From contig CM042142.1 of assembly GCA_023376005.1 (NCBI GenBank), positions 52,242,005-52,306,004 on the forward strand: a stretch of 64,000 bases of DNA, given 5' to 3'. A program made the position numbers and the translations under genes. Position 1 is the stretch's first letter, and every line of letters starts with the position of its first letter. This document shows, in pieces, positions 18,980 through 28,950 of the stretch. The notes under the pieces are model-generated. The model did no database searches. It was not told where the DNA came from and was given only the letters and a program-made list of their open reading frames with translations. The stretch comes from Doryteuthis pealeii. Lineage: Eukaryota > Mollusca > Cephalopoda > Myopsida > Loliginidae.

Positions 18980-19199
18980 AAATAGCTGTACGACCACCTG
19001 TCGCCTATCACACAAATCATCAGAGTCAGACGAAGACATACTGAACACTGCTGGTCGAACTCATAAGTCACGTTCTCCTATGGACTCCTATATAGGAATA
19101 TATTAGTGTTGGCTGACCAACAAAAACTTACATCCATCAAATCTGTGCTGACACTTAATGCTGTCAAAAAGACTTACCAAGAGGGATGTCCAAGAGACG

Positions 19200-19210
<11 letters not shown>
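18980..19210 (+). pseudogene. RTE-like fragment, degraded
   Basis: AAAATAGCTGTACGACCACC to GCTGACACTTAATGCTGTCA matches the reference fragment from about 3880 to 4100 with many indels. At the GGATGGAGAGAGA position it turns into (AG)n at 19204-19257. Confidence 0.6.
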
Positions 19211-19260
<50 letters not shown>

Positions 19261-19466
19261 GTATATACCTTACCTATGGACAATAATGGGTATGTCCCAA
19301 TCCTCATGAATACGGAAGTATTATGTTGGCTGAGTAGTCTGATACCACTAACAGTGGTTTACCTTTCTACACGCCGGTGGCGAATATGCAATTTGTTAAT
19401 GTTATAAAGGCTCCATTTCATTTCCAACCTCCATTTGTTTATCTCATTTAGTAACCTTTGTTAGTT

Positions 19467-19531
<65 letters not shown>

Positions 19532-19560
19532 GGGGGTTCCGTGCTGTCGGTACACCTAGA
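19204..19560. repeat. Two (AG)n runs with intervening unassigned sequence
   Basis: (AG)n at 19204-19257 and 19470-19532. The second is followed by TTCCGTGCTGTCGGTACACC and GATGATGAT, like the end of the RTE-like element. Confidence 0.75.
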
Positions 19561-19768
19561 TGATGATGATATTTGATTTAGAAGAAAATTAGCTGTTTCT
19601 AATTTTTTTTTCATGCTTATTTTTTTGAATATTTTACCATACTTAGTTGTATACTTATTTAGCTAAACCTACATTGATCAGCTCTGGGGATTCTTGATGC
19701 TGTACGGAGGACCTTCCTGGGGCGATAACCGATTGGGGTGGTTCGAAAAAGACAGTCATCAATATATA

Positions 19769-19799
<31 letters not shown>
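19561..19799 (+). repeat. AT-rich sequence and short RTE-like remnant, (AT)n
   Basis: 19668-19745 (ACATTGATCAGCTCTGGGGA onward) matches the reference at 4043-4115. (AT)n follows at 19762-19799. Confidence 0.5.
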
Positions 19800-19800
<1 letters not shown>

Positions 19801-19801
<1 letters not shown>

Positions 19802-20033
19802 AAGTAAAGTCGTCGGGGAGGCCTAATGTCGGTATCAGCCATGCAGTGAGGGAGTCTATCCCCTTTTCACTAGCGCTAGACCAAGGAGATTATTTTAGCA
19901 TCTGATGTGGAGCGCCACACCTACCATCAGCTCCTTACAGATCCCTGTGCTACTCATAACGCTGAGTTGGCGAGGGCGGGTATCGAACTAGGAACGACTG
20001 AGCTAACCCGGCCCTATGAGCTAACCCGGCCCA

Positions 20034-20034
<1 letters not shown>
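19801..20034 (-). repeat. SINE-E, tRNA-derived, with rearranged head
   Basis: Minus strand 3' end CCGACGACTTTACTTTATAT abuts (AT)n. The body contains GGAGCTGATGGTAGGTGTGG. The tRNA head lacks its anticodon part, and the phrase GAGCTAACCCGGCCC occurs twice (20000-20034), a small duplication. Confidence 0.75.

Positions 20035-20037
<3 letters not shown>

Positions 20038-20089
<52 letters not shown>
20038..20089. repeat. (AT)n microsatellite
   Basis: Pure (TA)n between SINE-E and a hammerhead element. Confidence 0.95.
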
Positions 20090-20095
<6 letters not shown>

Positions 20096-20215
20096 TAGTT
20101 AATTAACGCCTGAAGAAGATATCAGAAGATCTGAAACACGTGTCGCTCATGTAAAATAATAGTAATTAAAAAAAAACAGAAACAATAATCCATTTTGCGG
20201 ACCTTCTTTTATAAA
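20090..20215 (+). mobile_element. Hammerhead-bearing element 3' end
   Basis: CCTGAAGAAGATATCAGAAG onward matches 5640-5740, including the terminal GCGGACCTTCTTTTAT. It is a single, non-inverted copy of the family found as a palindrome at 5345-5725. Confidence 0.6.
20108..20146 (+). ncRNA. Hammerhead-like motif
   Basis: Core CTGAAGA (20110-20116), stem II AGAT/ATCT, GAAA, stem III ACACGTGT, cleavage base C20144. Stem I has two pairs (GC/GC), as in the copy at 5639. Confidence 0.45.
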
Positions 20216-20373
20216 AAAAATATTTAATTTTCTCTATGCACTCTATGGCGGCCTTTACGTACATACAGATGTATGTATTAAATATTGCTGAATCGATCGG
20301 AGTTCTATCCCAGTTGTAAGTAGCTCATAAAATGTCTAACCACACTAAAGAGACTTGATAAGTCGAAACATGT

Positions 20374-20425
<52 letters not shown>
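20216..20425 (+). repeat. Sequence ending in a degraded hammerhead, then (AT)n
   Basis: 20340-20375 is a damaged relative of the ribozyme at 20965: stem I CCACA and TGTGG are kept, the core reads CTAAAGA (G5 changed), stem II GACTT/AAGTC is intact, and six bases of stem III and the cleavage site are missing. (AT)n follows at 20375-20425. Confidence 0.5.
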
Positions 20426-20427
<2 letters not shown>

Positions 20428-20562
20428 CGTTGTGACGATTAACATCCAGAAAAAGTAAATAAATATAAAAATGTAAATACTTTGGTATTCTTGGCACTAA
20501 AAACGTGTAAAAGTGCCCAATAAAAAGAGCCAAATATACGATTAAAAGCAAATGGTTTAAAA
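20426..20562. other. AT-rich sequence, nothing recognised
   Basis: No feature seen. Confidence 0.4.
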
Positions 20563-20801
20563 CAGACCGGCTCGAGTTTCACGCAGATCGCGAATCTTCG
20601 AGGTATTTGTTTGTACTCTATCGTTCTACAATATAGAGATGGGCTGATCCCATTTGTTGTGCAGAGGTTTTGCTTATTTTATGTGAGTAGTACACCCGAC
20701 ACACAGAAAATGGGAAGAGTCCACCTCTATATTGTAAAATGATAGGGGACCAAAAAATACGCCGAAGATTCGCGATCTGCGTGAAACTCGAGTCGGTCTG
20801 G
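20563..20801. repeat. Inverted repeat with ~100-nt arms
   Basis: 20563-20667 and 20705-20801 are inverted copies at about 85%, starting with GACCGGCTCGAGTTTCACGC and its complement. Divergence between arms shows this one is an old, real structure, unlike the mismatch-free palindromes. Confidence 0.8.
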
Positions 20802-20854
20802 AAATTTGATCTCTCAGTGACCGTAAAATACATAAACAAACCTATGTACTTAAT

Positions 20855-21006
20855 AGTTTAAAAACACCAGTCCCCGCTACAGCTGTCAGTGGACGAGGGA
20901 TATCGGGCTACCATACTGAGTACTGAGTCTGAGTTCGACCCTAGCGAAAGATAGTTGTGTCTAGCCACACTGAAGAGGCGGGAAACGCCGAAACACGTGT
21001 CTGTGG
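20855..21006 (+). repeat. tRNA-like SINE with hammerhead
   Basis: Box-B-like GAGTTCGACCCTAG at about 20931-20944 after a degraded head, then the hammerhead at 20965-21006, then (AT)n. Same arrangement as SINE-D. Confidence 0.6.
20965..21006 (+). ncRNA. Hammerhead ribozyme, type I, complete stems
   Basis: Stem I CCACA (20965-20969) with TGTGG (21002-21006); core CTGAAGA (20970-20976, A at tolerant position 7); stem II GGCG/CGCC with GGAAA loop (20977-20989); GAAA 20990-20993; stem III ACACGTGT (20993-21000); cleavage base C21001. All stems pair perfectly and all other core residues are conserved. Confidence 0.85.
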
Positions 21007-21011
21007 ATGAC

Positions 21012-21012
<1 letters not shown>

Positions 21013-21090
<78 letters not shown>
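21013..21090. repeat. (AT)n-(GT)n microsatellite
   Basis: (AT)n to 21068, then (GT)n to 21090. Confidence 0.95.
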
Positions 21091-21545
21091 ACTAGCAAAA
21101 ATATGTAAGAGTAAATGCTTAAGTTTTAATCTAATAAAACATATTAAATTAGAAAGGCTAACGAAATTAAATAAGAACGCATATGAAAAGATTACACATT
21201 TTGATTATATTTTAATTAGTTTGTACATAAAATCATTCATAGGATCGAAATTGGTCAGAAAATTTAGGAATTTCAATATTCAAAACATAAATTTATTTTA
21301 CTAAGATGAAACAAATATGATATAACTAGAATTGAAATTGAATATATCCTCCCATCACCACCGACACCTCCGATATGCTCCTTTTATCTCAATAATTAAG
21401 CTGTAACAGGGATAATATTTTAAAAGATTGAAATCTATTTCCTCAAATGAATGCAAAATTTTGAAGAAAGATATTCTGTGGGGTAATTCTTTATGTCAAT
21501 TTACGACTGTCGTCACATGGGAGACGTTACAGTTCCAAAATCGAT
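21091..21545 (-). mobile_element. HEL1 Helitron, 5'-truncated
   Basis: Begins ACTAGCAAAAATATGTAAGA (minus-strand 3' end CTAGT with decayed hairpin) and continues with TTAAGTTTTAATCTAATAAAAC and internal sequence shared with 4290-4600. No 5' TC end before 21547. Confidence 0.6.
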
Positions 21546-21546
21546 A

Positions 21547-22075
21547 CTCTGCCAATGTAGCAAACTAGCACAACGAGAATTCAAAACTAGACACGACTGG
21601 GTTGGGAAGGTGATCCACTGGGAATTTGCAAAAAATTAATTTTGACCATACAAAAAAATGGTAAATGCATAAACCAGAATCTGTTCTTGAGAACGAAACA
21701 CATAAAATTCTCTGGGACTTTGAAATAAAAACGGATCACCTTATCCCAGCAAGAAGACCAGACCTAGTGTTGATAAACAAAAAAGAAAGAACTTGTCAAC
21801 TGGTAGATTTTGCAGTTCCAGCAGATCACAGAGTGAAGCTAAAGGAAAATGAAAAAAAATGGACAAATATCTTGACCTTGCCAGAGAACTGAAAAAGTTA
21901 TGGAATATGAAAATGAAAGTTATACCAATTGTAGTTGGTGCACTTGGAACGGTACCAAAAGGATTGGAAAAGGGTCTGGAAAGTCTGGAAACCAGAGGAA
22001 GAATTGAAACCATTCAGAACACTGCACTGCTGCAATCTGCCAGAATACTCAGAAGAGTCCTGGAGACCTGAGGAG
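21547..22075 (+). pseudogene. Non-LTR retrotransposon C-terminal zinc knuckle and restriction-like endonuclease
   Basis: Three frames join up. At 21547-21620 the reading is CQCSKLAQREFKTRHDWV, a CCHC-like knuckle (the last cysteine is lost). At 21665-21860 it reads DHLIPARRPDLVLINKKE then QLVDFAVPAD, the PD..D catalytic pattern of the restriction-like endonuclease of R2/R4-type LINEs. From 21859 on it reads LDLARELKKLWN, then IPIVVGALGTVPKGLE, typical of the C-terminus. Shifts near 21640 and at an A-run near 21860 break it. 5'-truncated and dead. Clade within the endonuclease-type LINEs uncertain. Confidence 0.75.
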
Positions 22076-22225
22076 ACTTGCTGTCACTCAGACTCCAGTG
22101 TAAGACCATCAGCTAACATTGATGTGAAAACTCAAAAGGAGTAAATAATATATATATAATATCTTGTTATGATAGAGATTCGGTGTCTGTCTGTCTGTAA
22201 CCGAAACTACGTCACTGCTTACGTT

Positions 22226-22269
<44 letters not shown>

Positions 22270-22459
22270 TCTCTGCAGAATTTTCCGGTCGATGAAAAAT
22301 ACAGCCGAGCAAACGGAATGTAGAATGTAATTCGACTATATTTAGTCAGCACAGCGCTAGAAATTTGACTATAGTCACACACGACAATAAACGGTTTGTA
22401 TAAACAATGCTCTAAAAATACGACAGAGAAAATATAGATCCTGTACGAGGACATTTGGA

Positions 22460-22497
<38 letters not shown>

Positions 22498-22560
22498 CCT
22501 TCTCGTGATTGCATCTGATACCGATGTCAGATATGGCTCAAAATAGTAAAGTAATATTTA
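22076..22560. repeat. Helitron-like 5' end, (AT)n runs and unassigned sequence
   Basis: 22163-22228 matches the 5' end at 7262 (ACTACGTCACTGCTTACGT). (AT)n occurs at 22227-22264 and 22462-22494. 22266-22460 shows nothing. This is the last single-copy sequence before the repeated locus. Confidence 0.55.
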
Positions 22561-23107
22561 GTAAAACTACTGCACTGAACTTAACAAAGGACTATATTTA
22601 ATCATGTATTGTTCATAGTAATGAAATATTAGGTTTTTTATGTGATATTAATATCTAGACAGAATCTTAAAATAATGAAATAATTCAGTGTAATTTGTGT
22701 TGTAATTTTGTTACTATTTTAGCTATTGACACATAGATAAAATAGCCACATAATTACAACTAGTGCCAGGGTTTCGCGTCTAGTAATAGTCAGGATTCCG
22801 TATAATTGATTCTTTTTGGTATACATGAATGCAAGCGGGATCCCTAATTCAAATATTGGCGCACCACAATCTTCCATTTGACCTTTTGTCGTACTAATCT
22901 AAGTGTAGTAAATGAAAAATAAATAAATAAAGCTTTTAATTTAAATGGAGACCTTTATGTAGCTGATCAACGTTTATGATCAACCTTTATTACACAAAAA
23001 ATATATATTACGTGAATTTAATCAGCGAATCAACACGGTCGAATACGTGGTTAGTTAACTATTTAATTACCAGTCTTCAAAAGCGTTCAGTTGCTCGTAG
23101 TTAACAC

Positions 23108-23278
23108 GGACGAACGCATCAACAACCAAAGATTCTACTTAACACTAAGGAACAACCAAGGATTCTTCACTAAGGAACAACCAAGGATTCTACCTAACAC
23201 TAAGGAACACAAGGATTCTGCCTAACACTGAGGAACACAAGGATTCTACCTAACACTCAGGAACACAAGGATCTCCAC
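23108..23278 (+). repeat. Minisatellite, ~27-bp unit (block A)
   Basis: AGGAACACAAGGATTCT and CTAACACT recur about five times with some length variation. Block C (48978-49110) has fewer units. The unit resembles the nearby gag-like sequence CCAGGAACACAAGGATTTTC at 23339-23358. Confidence 0.75.
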
Positions 23279-23307
23279 CCTAAAGTGCTCTCACCTGCAG
23301 CTCGAAA

Positions 23308-23657
23308 ATGGCCACAAAAATCGTAACAGGTTATGGGCCCAGGAACACAAGGATTTTCTTTGATGTCATTGAAGCCAAATTGTGGTAAAGTAAAGTTTCT
23401 CGGCTATTTAAGAATCCTTCAACTACACAATATAATCCACGTACCATCTGACCAAAGCGAAGAAACAGATTTTGCTGAAAAATGCTGAGTTGATCCAATG
23501 TTTGGACGATCGAAGTTTATCGTTGTTAATGCGTGATCCCAAGGACAATGAGCAAAAAGTATTGGCGATATTAAGAGCCCACTATTTGTCGACTAAGATT
23601 ATTTCTCCCTATACAGAATTAAACTCTTTAATCGTAACTTCTTATTATGTTACGTAA
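23308..23657 (+). pseudogene. LTR-retrotransposon gag-like fragment (block A copy)
   Basis: The same fragment as 49139-49492. Here an 8-base deletion plus small changes near 23378 replace the YELW segment and give an early stop (23385-23387). The later frame 23472-23657 (AELIQCLDDRSLSLLMRD) remains open. A GTAAGT lies at 23654-23659. Confidence 0.65.
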
Positions 23658-23659
23658 GT

Positions 23660-24731
23660 ACAATGCGTCTGTATTTTTAGATATAAACAGAGAAGGTTTT
23701 ATATTCTGTTTTGAATATTCATATCTGTTATTATAACGATGATGATGATATTCTTGATAAATAAATTTACCGTTTGTCACTTTTGGGCTGGTCTCTAATC
23801 CGACTAAAAAATATGAGGTTATTTTCTGAGTCGCCGTACTAAATAATTGGGTTACTTCGTTAATTATTTAAAAAAAAGTAGAAGCTCGTTCTGTTTACTA
23901 TATAGCACTTTTCTTCAGCTCTGAGGAATTGGCATTTTCCTTCTTTTTGCTTTGCTTTAGGCACAATTGTTCTGAAAGATTTTGATATGATCATATTGAA
24001 TAATTGTCTTGACAATTATCTTTCCTTGCGATCTTCCCGATTGAATTCCTTTTTATCTACGAAATAAAGTTGTATGCACGCCAAGGGAGATAATCACAAA
24101 TAAAATATTTTTAACCAAATCATTACACACTTTGAATAGGCCATAAATTAGAATAGAGATATTTACTAAGCTCAATATAGTCAGGCACAAGGCTAAAGAA
24201 AACAAGCACACAATACGTAACAGAAATACTGGGGTGAAATAGTGTCTCTGTCGTAAAGGAAAGGAGACAAGGTAAATTATAGTGTATATAATTGGGTTAA
24301 CAATTTATTGATTTTGGTATTAAATGTGTGAGTATACAATTGTGTAAATGTCTGTAAGAGGTTGCCAGAGGATTTCTCTTGGCGGGGTATATAAAGGTAT
24401 GCATTGAGGTACAAGGACACTTATCTTTGTTGTATTTGTCTCAGCAATGTCTCGGTGTTGTCCGGTAAGGTCGCTGTGGTTCTGTGATATCTGCTTGTCG
24501 GAGTTGACGTGTTTCTTGCACGGGTACGGACTCTGTTCTTCTCCTAGTGCCAGCTAGTTCTGTTCCCTTTGCCTGTCGGGCCTGTTCTGCTGAATCAGGG
24601 TTCAGTGTCTCTGTCCCCTATTGTCCGGACTTCCGGGTGAGGGCAGATAACCCAATTTCCAATATACGTAGCGAACTCAACGCATCAATAATCGTCTGCA
24701 AAGCTCAAACGCAATTGATCGTATTATAGTT
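23660..24731. other. Non-coding stretch with a TATA-like box
   Basis: 23750-24110 holds nothing recognised. 24388-24397 is a good TATA box (TATATAAAGG) after GGCGGGG; in block C it reads TATATATAGG. The following 330 bases are less AT-rich. An LTR or promoter is possible, but no LTR ends were found. Confidence 0.35.
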
Positions 24732-25080
24732 ACTAACAAAAATATGTGTACCCGTCCAGGGTACACATATTTTTGTTAGTAACTATAATACTAGTAACTA
24801 TAATACTAGTAACTATGGACACTATAATATTAACTATAATACTAGTAACTATAATACTAGTAACTATGGACACAAGTATCTAAATTTTAATATAATAAAA
24901 TATTATATTAAATCATAAAGACTAACGAAACTAAATAAGAACGGATATAAAAAAATATTACACTTATTTAAATATTATTCTAATTGATTTCTATATAAAA
25001 TTATATATGGGATTGCTTTTAATGCATTTCAGAATAACATGATAATATTAGAAATCAGTAAAAGCAAATAATCATTTATT
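24732..25080 (-). mobile_element. HEL1-related fragment with local duplications (block A)
   Basis: ACTAACAAAAATATGTGTACCC is followed by a 5-base loop and its own reverse complement, then AACTATAATACTAGT repeated five or six times, then ACACAAGTATCTAAATTTTAA. Block C lacks about 120 bases of this (50558). Block B has the extra sequence near 45760-45890, so B shares the A haplotype. Confidence 0.6.
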
Positions 25081-25589
25081 AAACTCAGTTTTGTTAAAAT
25101 CATGCAAATGATTCACATCATATACTTAGTAAATCTTTATTTCTTAGATATATATAACACATATTTCAGGATTCTCAGGACACAAGCAAATTACATCACT
25201 GACGACAACTACCAGCACCCCAAATGTAGTAAGGAGCATATATTTAAATTATTGTCATATCAAGGACACCAGAATATGCAGTCGGGGTATTCTAAATCCA
25301 GTGGGGTGAAATGATAAGACACACAGTGTGGGTCGTAATTACACTAACAATCGTCTTTGACTTGTTTATATTCACAGTAAGCACCCCCCCCCGAAAATAA
25401 TTATTTGAAACATTTCCCTCTCGCGATTATTAAATAGACTGTACTCTTTAACCTTGGTATGGTAACCGGTCCAGGAGAAGGAAAACTCTGAAATCAGACC
25501 TGTTGAACTCCACTTGAAATAACCTTGTTTTTCACATCCTGCTCGCGTGGAATGGTTGGGTAAATACTTACTTGACGGCAAATTATTAT
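25081..25589. repeat. Unassigned sequence with local repeat unit 1
   Basis: 25325-25385 (ACTAACAATCGTCTTTGACT through ATTCACAGTAAGCA) is the first of four copies, others near 26405, 27218 and 28035. The end (25430-25540) is a SINE-B tail fragment (GGAGAAGGAAAACTCTGAAA). Confidence 0.5.
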
Positions 25590-25771
25590 TGGTTGGTTGG
25601 CTGGTTGGATGTTACGGCATGTCAACCTTTGTTGGGTCATTTTATGCTGAAGACATTTTGCTTTATTCATTCTTGATGGGTACTCAACTTTTTCTTTTAA
25701 AATCAATCTTTTTTAAAACTCAATTTTTTAATCCCATTTTTTCTATATAACCCATATATGGTACCCTAACT

Positions 25772-25890
25772 GGAGGCGCGTGGTCTAATGGTTAGAGTCA
25801 TAGGAAGTGGACTCCTCGACCCGAGTTCAATTCCTAGACGAAATCAACCTTGTGTCACATCCTGCTCATGTGGAGGGGTTGGTAAATATT
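25772..25890 (+). repeat. SINE-B, internally deleted (block A)
   Basis: Head and box B (GAGTTCAATTCCTAG) join directly to the 3' end (CCTTGTGTCACATCCTGCTC); the middle is lost. Counterpart 51486-51604. Confidence 0.8.
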
Positions 25891-25906
25891 TATATGGTAC
25901 CCTAAC

Positions 25907-26186
25907 TGGAAGCGCATGGTCTAATGGTTAGAGTCATAGGAAGTGGACTTGTCGACTCGAGTTCAGTTCCTGGACGAAGCTGTTAGCATTTCCCATGGCG
26001 CTAGTATCCTTAGGAAAGGTATGAATCCAGCTATGGGTAAATAGCAGGACAGACCGGGATCTTTAACCATGGCTAGGTAACCAGTCTAATAGAAGGAAAA
26101 CTCTGAATTCAAACATGTTAAATTCCGCTTAAGAAATTGACCTTGTGACACATCCTGCTCATGTGGAGGGGTTGGTAAATATATAT
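25907..26186 (+). repeat. SINE-B, full length (block A)
   Basis: Box A TGGTCTAATGGTTAGAGTC, box B GAGTTCAGTTCCTGG, full body, end GGAGGGGTTGGTAAATAT. Counterpart 51622-51913. Confidence 0.85.
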
Positions 26187-26335
26187 ATGGTACCCTAACA
26201 AGTACTACCAATCCGAGTCGGAGAAAATATGAAAGTGATGACAACAAAGGGACACTCCACACTTCACATAGCTCTAGAATTCAAGCCTCACCACCACATA
26301 CGGTTTACTGTCATACCATGAACATTAGGAGACGT

Positions 26336-27389
26336 AATCGGCGTATTTTAAGCCCCCCCAACCGTGCACTGGAGTGATGGGACACCCAGTGTGGATCTTA
26401 AGTACACTAACAATCGTCTTCGACTTGTTTATTTTCACAGTAAGCATCATCCGAATAGATCTGTTTGAACAATTGATGGGACCTAATAAGAAAGGGACAC
26501 TCCTCACCCACCAGAGCTCTAGAATGCGAGACTGGTACTACCATTTCGTGTCAGAATAGATCTGTAAGTAATGGCAAAAATGGGACACTCCACACTCCCC
26601 AGAGCTCTAGAACTCAAGCATCACTACCAGATACGGTTTACTGTCATATCCAAAACACTGTTACATAATTATTAGATTCCTAATGCTTATGTACAGTAGT
26701 GTATAAATCAAAATGGCTGTTATAATTTGCAGCCCACGGCCTTGAAGGATTGAATGACAAGGCTTGACCTCATCCTGATCCTTCCAGTGGATACCGTGAG
26801 AATCAGTGGAGAAGACCCTCTTCCGGTTTAGATTAGAAAGAGATTTTTAGTCAGATCGGCCAAAGCCACAACGGTGGTAAGTCGTATTATGCACGGTGCC
26901 GACTCAATCTGCGCAGGTAGTCTGGTGGGGATTTCAGAATAAAATATTATCTAAGTTAAATCGAAGTCTTGGTGTTATTATCTAAAAACTACCAATGACA
27001 CAGGGCTTCTGATAAAGAGAAATCCCCAATGGAAGACCAGACACGAAGTCCCCAAGATGAAGCCCAGACGCTAGAAGAGATGCTGGAAGAAGAATAATAG
27101 AAGTAAGAAAGTAAGGAAAGAGAGTATACAACAACACTAGGAAACGCAATCGGCGTTTTAAGCCTCGCCGACTGTGCGGTGGAGTGATGGGACACTCAGA
27201 GCGGATCTTACTTGCAGTAACAATCGTCTACGACTTGTACATATTCACAGTAAGCATCCCCCCGAATAGATCTATTTGAACAATTGATGGGACCTAATAA
27301 GAAAAGATACTCCACACTCACCAGATAATTGACCTTCAACCTTCGTTATTCTAATGTACCCCCCCTCCAAAGAAAAACCAACAACATCC
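26336..27389. other. Unassigned sequence with local repeat units 2 and 3
   Basis: Units near 26376-26480 and 27183-27320 share GTGATGGGACACNCAGNG and ACAATCGTCTNCGACTTG. Between them, 26652-26985 begins TGTTACATAA, contains AATAAAATATTATC near the end and could be a solo LTR, but the ends are not proven. Frames here are short. Confidence 0.35.
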
Positions 27390-27562
27390 TCGTAAAAAAA
27401 CAGTAGTGGCTCTGTTTAACTCATAGCTGGAGAGATGAGGTAGTTCAAACTTTTCTCACGGGCATTAGTCCGAAAGTGAAGGTAACAGAACGACTGGAGT
27501 TCGAAATCGCTTACTTACAATTTCACAGTCCAGCACGTTAACCACTACACCATGGCGACTCA
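27390..27562 (-). repeat. SINE-C (block A)
   Basis: Minus-strand head GAGTCGCCATGGTGTAGTGG at 27562, box B near 27500, body with CTCATCTCTCCAGCTATGAG. Counterpart 53125-53290. Confidence 0.75.
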
Positions 27563-28530
27563 CACCAATAATAGTGAAAAGAATAGCTAAAGAAATCGGA
27601 ACTTCAAGAAGCAGCATTTAAGAAGTTCTCTTGAGTTTCAATGCAGTGTGAGTGTTTTGGATCGACCATGATCTGGCTGCTCTTGAAAGCTGCGGTATAA
27701 GATGGTACGGAAATTGACCAGAAAAGCAAAAATCTCACCCAAAATCTGCCAATGATGAATGAGTGCAACTTATCCAATTCAGTGTATCCATCGAAAACAT
27801 GGGGACTAATTCACAATAGCGCGCAAGATATAATATCATTAGATTAGATATAAAAGCATTACTTTTCATTACATTTTCACGGAAATACCCGAAACTTTTG
27901 AGAAGCTAAAAACAGGAAAAAATAGAGCTCTAGAATTCGAGACTTACCACTAGACACGGTTTACTATCATACCCAGAACACCAGGAGACGCAGTCGGCGC
28001 ATTTTAAACCCCGTGGTTGGTGATGTATCGTAATTGCACTAATAGTCGTCTGTGACTTGTGTATATTTATAGTAAGCATCCTATTAAAGCAAAGTAAAAT
28101 AACACATTACACACACAAAAAAAAATTGCTTAATTATTAATTAAAAATTCGATTAATTGACAGGAAGAATGATACGATACATTGAAATGGCTGACCCTGT
28201 CTATAAAATATTCATCTTCAAGCGGTTTATTTCGTGGACGTTCTCTGACATCAGAATATGCAAATATTTCTTTTAGCGCTTGTCAGACTTTAATCAGCCA
28301 GGATTATCTTTCCAATTGAAAGTTGGTCCAAGTCTTTAATTGTTATTTCCTTTTTCTTTTTGAATGTTAAGACTAGGAAAAATTTTTAGAAACGAGAAAC
28401 TTTTAACACCGACTGATCTGTTTTGTGATAATCATTACTGTTGTAACTCGAGTATCAGCGTTAACAGAAATCATAGGAAGAAACAATGAGAATTAAGGAC
28501 AAAGAAAAAAAAAGGTTATTTCCTATTGAG
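27563..28530. other. Unassigned sequence with local repeat unit 4
   Basis: 27985-28080 is the fourth local unit. Elsewhere AT-rich, no coding recognised. Confidence 0.4.
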
Positions 28531-28710
28531 TAACATGATATTACAGGTGACCCAAAAAAACGAACAACCCAAATTATTTATTTTCCCATTAAAATAACGC
28601 TAAACCTTAACCTTAATCCCTAACCCTAAACCTAACCCTAAACCCCTAGTTAAGTAACATAATATTACAGGGTGATCCAGAAAAAAACACAAACCACAAA
28701 TTTTGTAATA
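28531..28710 (+). repeat. Telomere-like block between direct repeats (block A)
   Basis: The phrase AACATGATATTACAGGGTGA (noisy here) occurs before and after a run of CCCTAA/CCTAAA units. The clean version is 54258-54432. Confidence 0.65.
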
Positions 28711-28754
28711 AAACTGTTAATCCTTATTTAATTTTCGGCGAAGCTTGGGATATG

Positions 28755-28950
28755 TTGGCTGTACCCCTAAAGAGAGGTAAACCCCCACCAAAAATGCTGT
28801 CCTAGGTTATAACACTAAATTGCACTCTGATGGTAAAAACCTATTCTGGAGATCTAGCGAGTGTCCCTTCATTGCCATTACTCCACAGATTCACTCCGAC
28901 CCGGAGTGGTAGTACTTGCTACGGTCAGACAGATTTTTATGATTTATTTG
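28755..28950 (+). repeat. Rep-A fragment (block A)
   Basis: From GGATATGTTGGCTGTACCCC to GAGTGGTAGTACTTGCTACG. Counterpart 54480-54660. Confidence 0.6.

Larger units (their letters stand above)
25590..26335 (-). repeat. Rep-A interrupted by two SINE-B insertions (block A)
   Basis: The minus-strand tail end is at 25590 (GGTTGGTTGGCTGGTTGG). ATGGTACCCTAAC occurs at 25758-25770, 25894-25906 and 26187-26199, flanking the two SINEs as a shared target-site duplication. Rep-A resumes at AAGTACTACCAATCCGAGTC. Confidence 0.75.

Noticed and set aside
22520..22560. CTGATACCGATGTCAG near a SINE-like tail
   Set aside because: The core is wrong beyond CTGAT and no stem I pairs; not called as a ribozyme.
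23108..23278. Possible CRISPR-like array
   Set aside because: Units adjoin without unique spacers, and everything around is eukaryotic; it is a minisatellite.
26652..26985. Solo LTR
   Set aside because: A TG start and an AATAAA are present, but no matching end, target duplication or second LTR was found, so it is noted only within the unassigned stretch.
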